Positions 61,159 to 64,000 of a stretch of DNA of 64,000 nucleotides are shown here, one piece after another. The notes below the pieces were generated by a model. That model was not told the DNA's origin, searched no databases, and saw only the letters and a program-made list of their open reading frames with translations. Each line of letters opens with the position of its first letter. Position 1 is the stretch's first letter. The stretch comes from Arthrobacter sp. Soil763. Its GTDB lineage: Bacteria > Actinomycetota > Actinomycetes > Actinomycetales > Micrococcaceae. The stretch is taken from assembly GCF_001428365.1 (NCBI RefSeq), contig NZ_LMSH01000004.1, positions 275,270 through 339,269 of the forward strand, in the 5' to 3' direction. Position numbers and translations under genes: made by a program.

Positions 61159-62565
61159 ATGTCAGCACCGGAAGAGCGTTACCGCGACGCCCTGGCCGCC
61201 GCCGCCCGGCATGCCCGCGCATGGCTGGAGAGCCAGGACACCCGGCCCGTCGGACCAGCGACGACGGCGGCCGGGCTCGCCGCCGATTTCGGCGGACCGT
61301 TGCCCCGGGAGGGCACCCCGGCGGCCGAGGTGGTGGACTACCTCGCCGCGAAAGCCGAACCAGGGCTGATGGCCATGCCCTCGGGGCGCTTCTTCGGCTG
61401 GGTGATAGGCGGCACCTTGCCCGCCGCACTGGCCGCGGACTGGCTGGTCAGCGCCTGGGACCAGAACGCCGGGCTCCGGTTCGCCACCCCGGCGACGGCG
61501 GCCATCGAGGAGGCCGCGGGAGCCTGGCTGCTGGAGCTGCTCGGACTGCCGGCCGGCGCCGACGTCGGCTTCGCCACCGGCGCCACCATGGCCAACTTCA
61601 CCGGCCTGGCCGCGGCCCGGTGGCGGCTGATGACCGACGCCGGCTGGGACTTGGATGCCGACGGCCTGGCCGGCGCGCCCCGGATCCGCTGCTTCGTGGG
61701 ACAGGAACGGCACGACACCATCGACCTCGGACTGCGCTACCTGGGCCTGGGCCGGCCCACGGTGGTGCCCGCCGACCGCCAGGGCCGCATCGACCCGGCG
61801 GCCCTGGGCGCCGCCCTGGACCGCGCCGCCGCGGAGGGGACGGGGCCGGTCCCGCTGCTGGTCTGCCTGCAGGCCGGCAATCTCCACTCCGGCGCCTTCG
61901 ACCCGTTCCGTGAGGCCATTGCCGTCGCCCGGGCGCACGGCGCCTGGGTCCACGTCGACGGCGCCTTCGGCCTGTGGGCCGCCGCCGTCCCCGAACTCGC
62001 AGCCCTCACCGACGGGCTGCAGGACGCCGATTCCTGGGGCACCGATGCGCACAAGACGCTCAACGTCCCCTACGACTGCGGCATCGCGGTGGTCCGGGAC
62101 GCCGCGGCGCTCCGCGCGGCCATGGGCGTGCACACCAGCTACCTGATCCAGGCCGCCGACGGTGCGGCCGATCCCTTCGAAAAGGTGCCCGAGCTCTCCC
62201 GCCGCGCCCGCGGGGTGCCGGTCTGGGCGGCCTTGAAGTCGCTGGGCCGGGACGGTGTCGCAGCCCAGGTGCGGGGGCTGGTCGGTCATGCCCGGGAGCT
62301 GGCGGAGCGGCTGGCCGCACTCGACGGCGTCGAGGTGCTCAACGATGTCGGCTACACCCAGGTCTCGCTGGCCTTCGGTGACGACGCCACGACCCGCGCG
62401 GTGACGGCGAGGATCATCGCCGACGGCCGGGTCTGGATGTCCGGCTCGCGCTGGCAGGGCCGGGACATCCTGAGGATCTCGGTGAGCAACTGGAGCACGG
62501 ACGCAGCCGACGTCGGGGTCGCCGTCGACAGCGTCCGGGAGGCCCTGGCGGCTGTCCGGGGTTAG
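61159..62565 (+). CDS. Pyridoxal-phosphate-dependent decarboxylase (group II)
   Basis: A 468-residue fold type I enzyme. PLP features: FATGATMANFTGLAAAR, the Asp of HVDGAFGLWAA and the Schiff-base Lys in SWGTDAHKTLNVPYD. The group covers Asp, Glu, Tyr, Trp and histidine decarboxylases and some aminotransferases; the substrate is not evident. The start is fixed by the -10 box six bases before. Confidence 0.85.
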   Translation: MSAPEERYRDALAAAARHARAWLESQDTRPVGPATTAAGLAADFGGPLPREGTPAAEVVDYLAAKAEPGLMAMPSGRFFGWVIGGTLPAALAADWLVSAWDQNAGLRFATPATAAIEEAAGAWLLELLGLPAGADVGFATGATMANFTGLAAARWRLMTDAGWDLDADGLAGAPRIRCFVGQERHDTIDLGLRYLGLGRPTVVPADRQGRIDPAALGAALDRAAAEGTGPVPLLVCLQAGNLHSGAFDPFREAIAVARAHGAWVHVDGAFGLWAAAVPELAALTDGLQDADSWGTDAHKTLNVPYDCGIAVVRDAAALRAAMGVHTSYLIQAADGAADPFEKVPELSRRARGVPVWAALKSLGRDGVAAQVRGLVGHARELAERLAALDGVEVLNDVGYTQVSLAFGDDATTRAVTARIIADGRVWMSGSRWQGRDILRISVSNWSTDAADVGVAVDSVREALAAVRG

Positions 62566-62585
62566 CGTCTCCGCCGGGCGCTGCG

Positions 62586-63650
62586 TCAGCGCGGCGCGCT
62601 CATCACCTGGACGGCGCCGCCGGGCGCCGGCAGGTCCGGTCCGGCCGGCAGGCCGGGAAGCGTGTCCCCGGCCAGGGTGCTGGCCACCCACAGGGAGCGG
62701 GCCACGTCCCCGTCGTGGTGCCGTTTGGCCGCGTACCACAAGGCGTTCTCCACTTCGCGGACCACCGCCCACTGCCGGGCCACCTCGCCGTCCAGGCCGG
62801 CAGCAGCGGCCAGGGCCGCGCACCGCTCCAGCAGGGCCCGGGGCGCGCCGGTGCGCGGCAGTTCGGCCAGCCGGTTCCACAGCAGCGGTGCCACCGCGAA
62901 CTCGGCTTCCCCGACCAGCGGGTGCGGGTCGATCGCCTTGAAGCCCGCCGTGCCGACGTCCGCGGACGCACCCGAGGCCCCGCACGTCGGCGTGGCCAGG
63001 ACATTGAGGAAATGCAGATCGGCGTGGACCAGGACATCCCTGGCCGAGCGCCGGCCCACGGCGCCGCGGGTCTGGCAGACTTCCAGGGCGGCCTCCAGCA
63101 ACCAGCGCGGAAAGGGCCGGCCCAGCCGCTCCCAGCTTTCCGGAAGCTCATCGCTCCACTGTTCGGCCTGGGCCGCCACATGCCCGAACTCGCGCCACTG
63201 CGGCCGGTCATCGGGCTGCAGCGCCAACTGGCGGACCAAGCTGCCCCAGATATTCACGGCCTCGTCCAGCGGAACGTCCTGCAGCGAACGCCCGCCGTCG
63301 AGCCGTTCGAGCAGCAGGGCACCGGACGCCGGTTCCGCGTCCAGCAATTCGACGGCGCCGCGGCCGCCCCACAGGGCCAATGCGTGGCGTTCGGCCAGGC
63401 TCTCGTCGTGCGGGAAGGCGAGCTTCAGCACTGCCGCTTTGCCGTCGGCGGAGCGGCGGACGGGGACCACGACGGCGCCGTGGCCGTTCCACGGCCTGCC
63501 GCCCGGGGCGAGGTCCGGTTCAAGGCCCCATCGTTCCAGGCACTGGCCGATCCGGCCGGGGAGGGCGGACAGCCAGGCCCGTCCCTCGGAGTTGCCGCTG
63601 TAGCGGCGGCCGAGGTCGGGCGGGATCGGCACTGCTGGCGGGGAAATCAT
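62586..63650 (-). CDS. Aminoglycoside/hydroxyurea phosphotransferase family kinase
   Basis: A 354-residue APH(6)/hydroxyurea kinase-like protein. ATP lobe: VVPVRRSADGKAAVLKLAFP (Lys). Catalytic loop: LVHADLHFLNVL (the Asp and Asn of the Brenner motif HxDxxxxN), and metal Asp in FKAIDPHPLVGE. Chromosomal members usually act on metabolites; drug resistance cannot be claimed. GGAGG lies just before the ATG. Confidence 0.82.
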   Translation of the reverse strand: MISPPAVPIPPDLGRRYSGNSEGRAWLSALPGRIGQCLERWGLEPDLAPGGRPWNGHGAVVVPVRRSADGKAAVLKLAFPHDESLAERHALALWGGRGAVELLDAEPASGALLLERLDGGRSLQDVPLDEAVNIWGSLVRQLALQPDDRPQWREFGHVAAQAEQWSDELPESWERLGRPFPRWLLEAALEVCQTRGAVGRRSARDVLVHADLHFLNVLATPTCGASGASADVGTAGFKAIDPHPLVGEAEFAVAPLLWNRLAELPRTGAPRALLERCAALAAAAGLDGEVARQWAVVREVENALWYAAKRHHDGDVARSLWVASTLAGDTLPGLPAGPDLPAPGGAVQVMSAPR

Positions 63651-63674
63651 CGCCTCCAGCGTAGTCGCATCAGG

Positions 63675-64000
63675 TCAGGCAGTGATGCCGCTGGCGCCGA
63701 GCCAGCTGCCGATCAGGAAGGTGGCCACGAGCGCCGCGGCGCCGCCGACCACCACCCGGATGGCGGCCTTCAGCTTGGAGCCGCCACCGATCCAGGCGCC
63801 AATGGCGCCGGTCGCCGCGAGGGCCACGAGCACGGCCACGAAGGTCAGGGGGACGCGGATGTTTTCGGGCGGCAGCAGGATCGCCAGCATCGGCAGGATG
63901 GCGCCGATCAGGAAGGCCATGGCCGAGGCGAAGGCAGCGTGCCACGGGCTGACGATATCCGTCTCGTCAATGTGCAGTTCGGCGGACAGATGCGCGGCCA
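63675..64000 (-). CDS. VIT1/CCC1-family transporter (C-terminal part only)
   Basis: The reverse strand reads into the window from the right. The visible C-terminal 108 residues include LHIDETDIVSPWHAAFASAMAF, then hydrophobic helices (LIGAILPMLAILLPPENI; VPLTFVAVLVALAATGAIGAWIGG; VVVGGAAALVATFLIGSWLG). VIT1/CCC1 proteins move Fe or Mn across membranes. The PWHAAFASAMAFLIGA block is typical. The 5' end is outside the window. Confidence 0.8.
   Translation of the reverse strand, partial: AAHLSAELHIDETDIVSPWHAAFASAMAFLIGAILPMLAILLPPENIRVPLTFVAVLVALAATGAIGAWIGGGSKLKAAIRVVVGGAAALVATFLIGSWLGASGITA

Noticed and set aside
62586..63650. Aminoglycoside resistance gene
   Set aside because: The kinase motifs are those of the APH/hydroxyurea family, but chromosomal members mostly have other substrates, so resistance is not claimed.
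1..64000. CRISPR array, insertion sequence, integrase or rRNA
   Set aside because: No spaced direct repeats of the CRISPR kind, no transposase or integrase motif and no rRNA segment were seen on either strand.

Overview
The window is high-GC DNA with short intergenic gaps, frequent ATGA, GTGA and TGATG stop/start overlaps, and actinobacterial gene orders. Examples are rpsB-tsf-pyrH-frr-cdsA, dxr-(M50 protease)-ispG-proS and dusB-dgt-dnaG. The protein sequences look like Arthrobacter or Pseudarthrobacter (Micrococcaceae). That assignment is an inference from gene content and style, because no 16S rRNA gene is present. The region reads as ordinary chromosome. I saw no transposase, integrase, CRISPR array or rRNA.

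Layout. 0-4.4 kb: the start of an AtoE-type short-chain fatty-acid transporter, a lipid-linked group (PlsC-like acyltransferase, DUF1295 membrane protein, alpha/beta hydrolase) and an FAD oxidase. 4.4-10.5 kb: YibE/F, dusB, dgt, dnaG. 10.6-17 kb: two identical tRNA-Asn genes, a small hypothetical, a Bcr/CflA-type MFS pump, a holin-like protein, a CDP-alcohol phosphatidyltransferase, a DMT transporter, a GT4 glycosyltransferase and a CAT-anticodon tRNA. 17-24.6 kb: a glutaryl-CoA-dehydrogenase-like enzyme, an M23 peptidase, then rpsB-tsf-pyrH-frr-cdsA and a DivIVA-repeat protein. 24.7-30.8 kb: a LytS/LytTR two-component system flanked on both sides by a DUF485-like protein plus acetate-type sodium symporter pair. 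30.9-44.2 kb: a leucine catabolism block made of an Lrp-type regulator, bkdABC, a TetR regulator and an operon for isovaleryl-CoA to acetoacetyl-CoA (carboxylase beta and alpha, acyl-CoA dehydrogenase, CoA transferase A/B, MaoC hydratase, CitE-like lyase). It resembles M. tuberculosis Rv2495c-Rv2506. 44.2-49.8 kb: a CitA/CitB-type two-component system divergent from tctCBA. 49.9-64 kb: a lipase-maturation-factor-like protein, dxr, an M50 protease, a SatD-like/membrane pair, YciI, ispG, a GNAT enzyme, proS, a TSUP exporter, a PLP decarboxylase, an APH-family kinase and the 3' part of a VIT1/CCC1 transporter.

How the genes work together. The coherent metabolic theme is uptake and oxidation of short acyl compounds: acetate- and pyruvate-type symporters, tricarboxylate uptake, branched-chain keto acid oxidation and CoA-ester breakdown. 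Each set carries a local regulator, and several show a visible operator or CRP/GlxR-like site.

The points most worth a second look are non-coding or cryptic. (1) Three perfect actinobacterial DnaA boxes lie on a 41-bp tandem repeat upstream of rpsB. (2) A 371-bp region upstream of proS has long, mutually exclusive helices. (3) A SatD-like HTH protein and a membrane partner sit between the M50 protease and ispG, with AATCAG repeats at exact 28-bp intervals over the promoter. (4) Many start codons sit exactly six bases downstream of a TANNNT -10 box, suggesting leaderless transcripts. (5) Three different intergenic palindromic elements of REP type are present.
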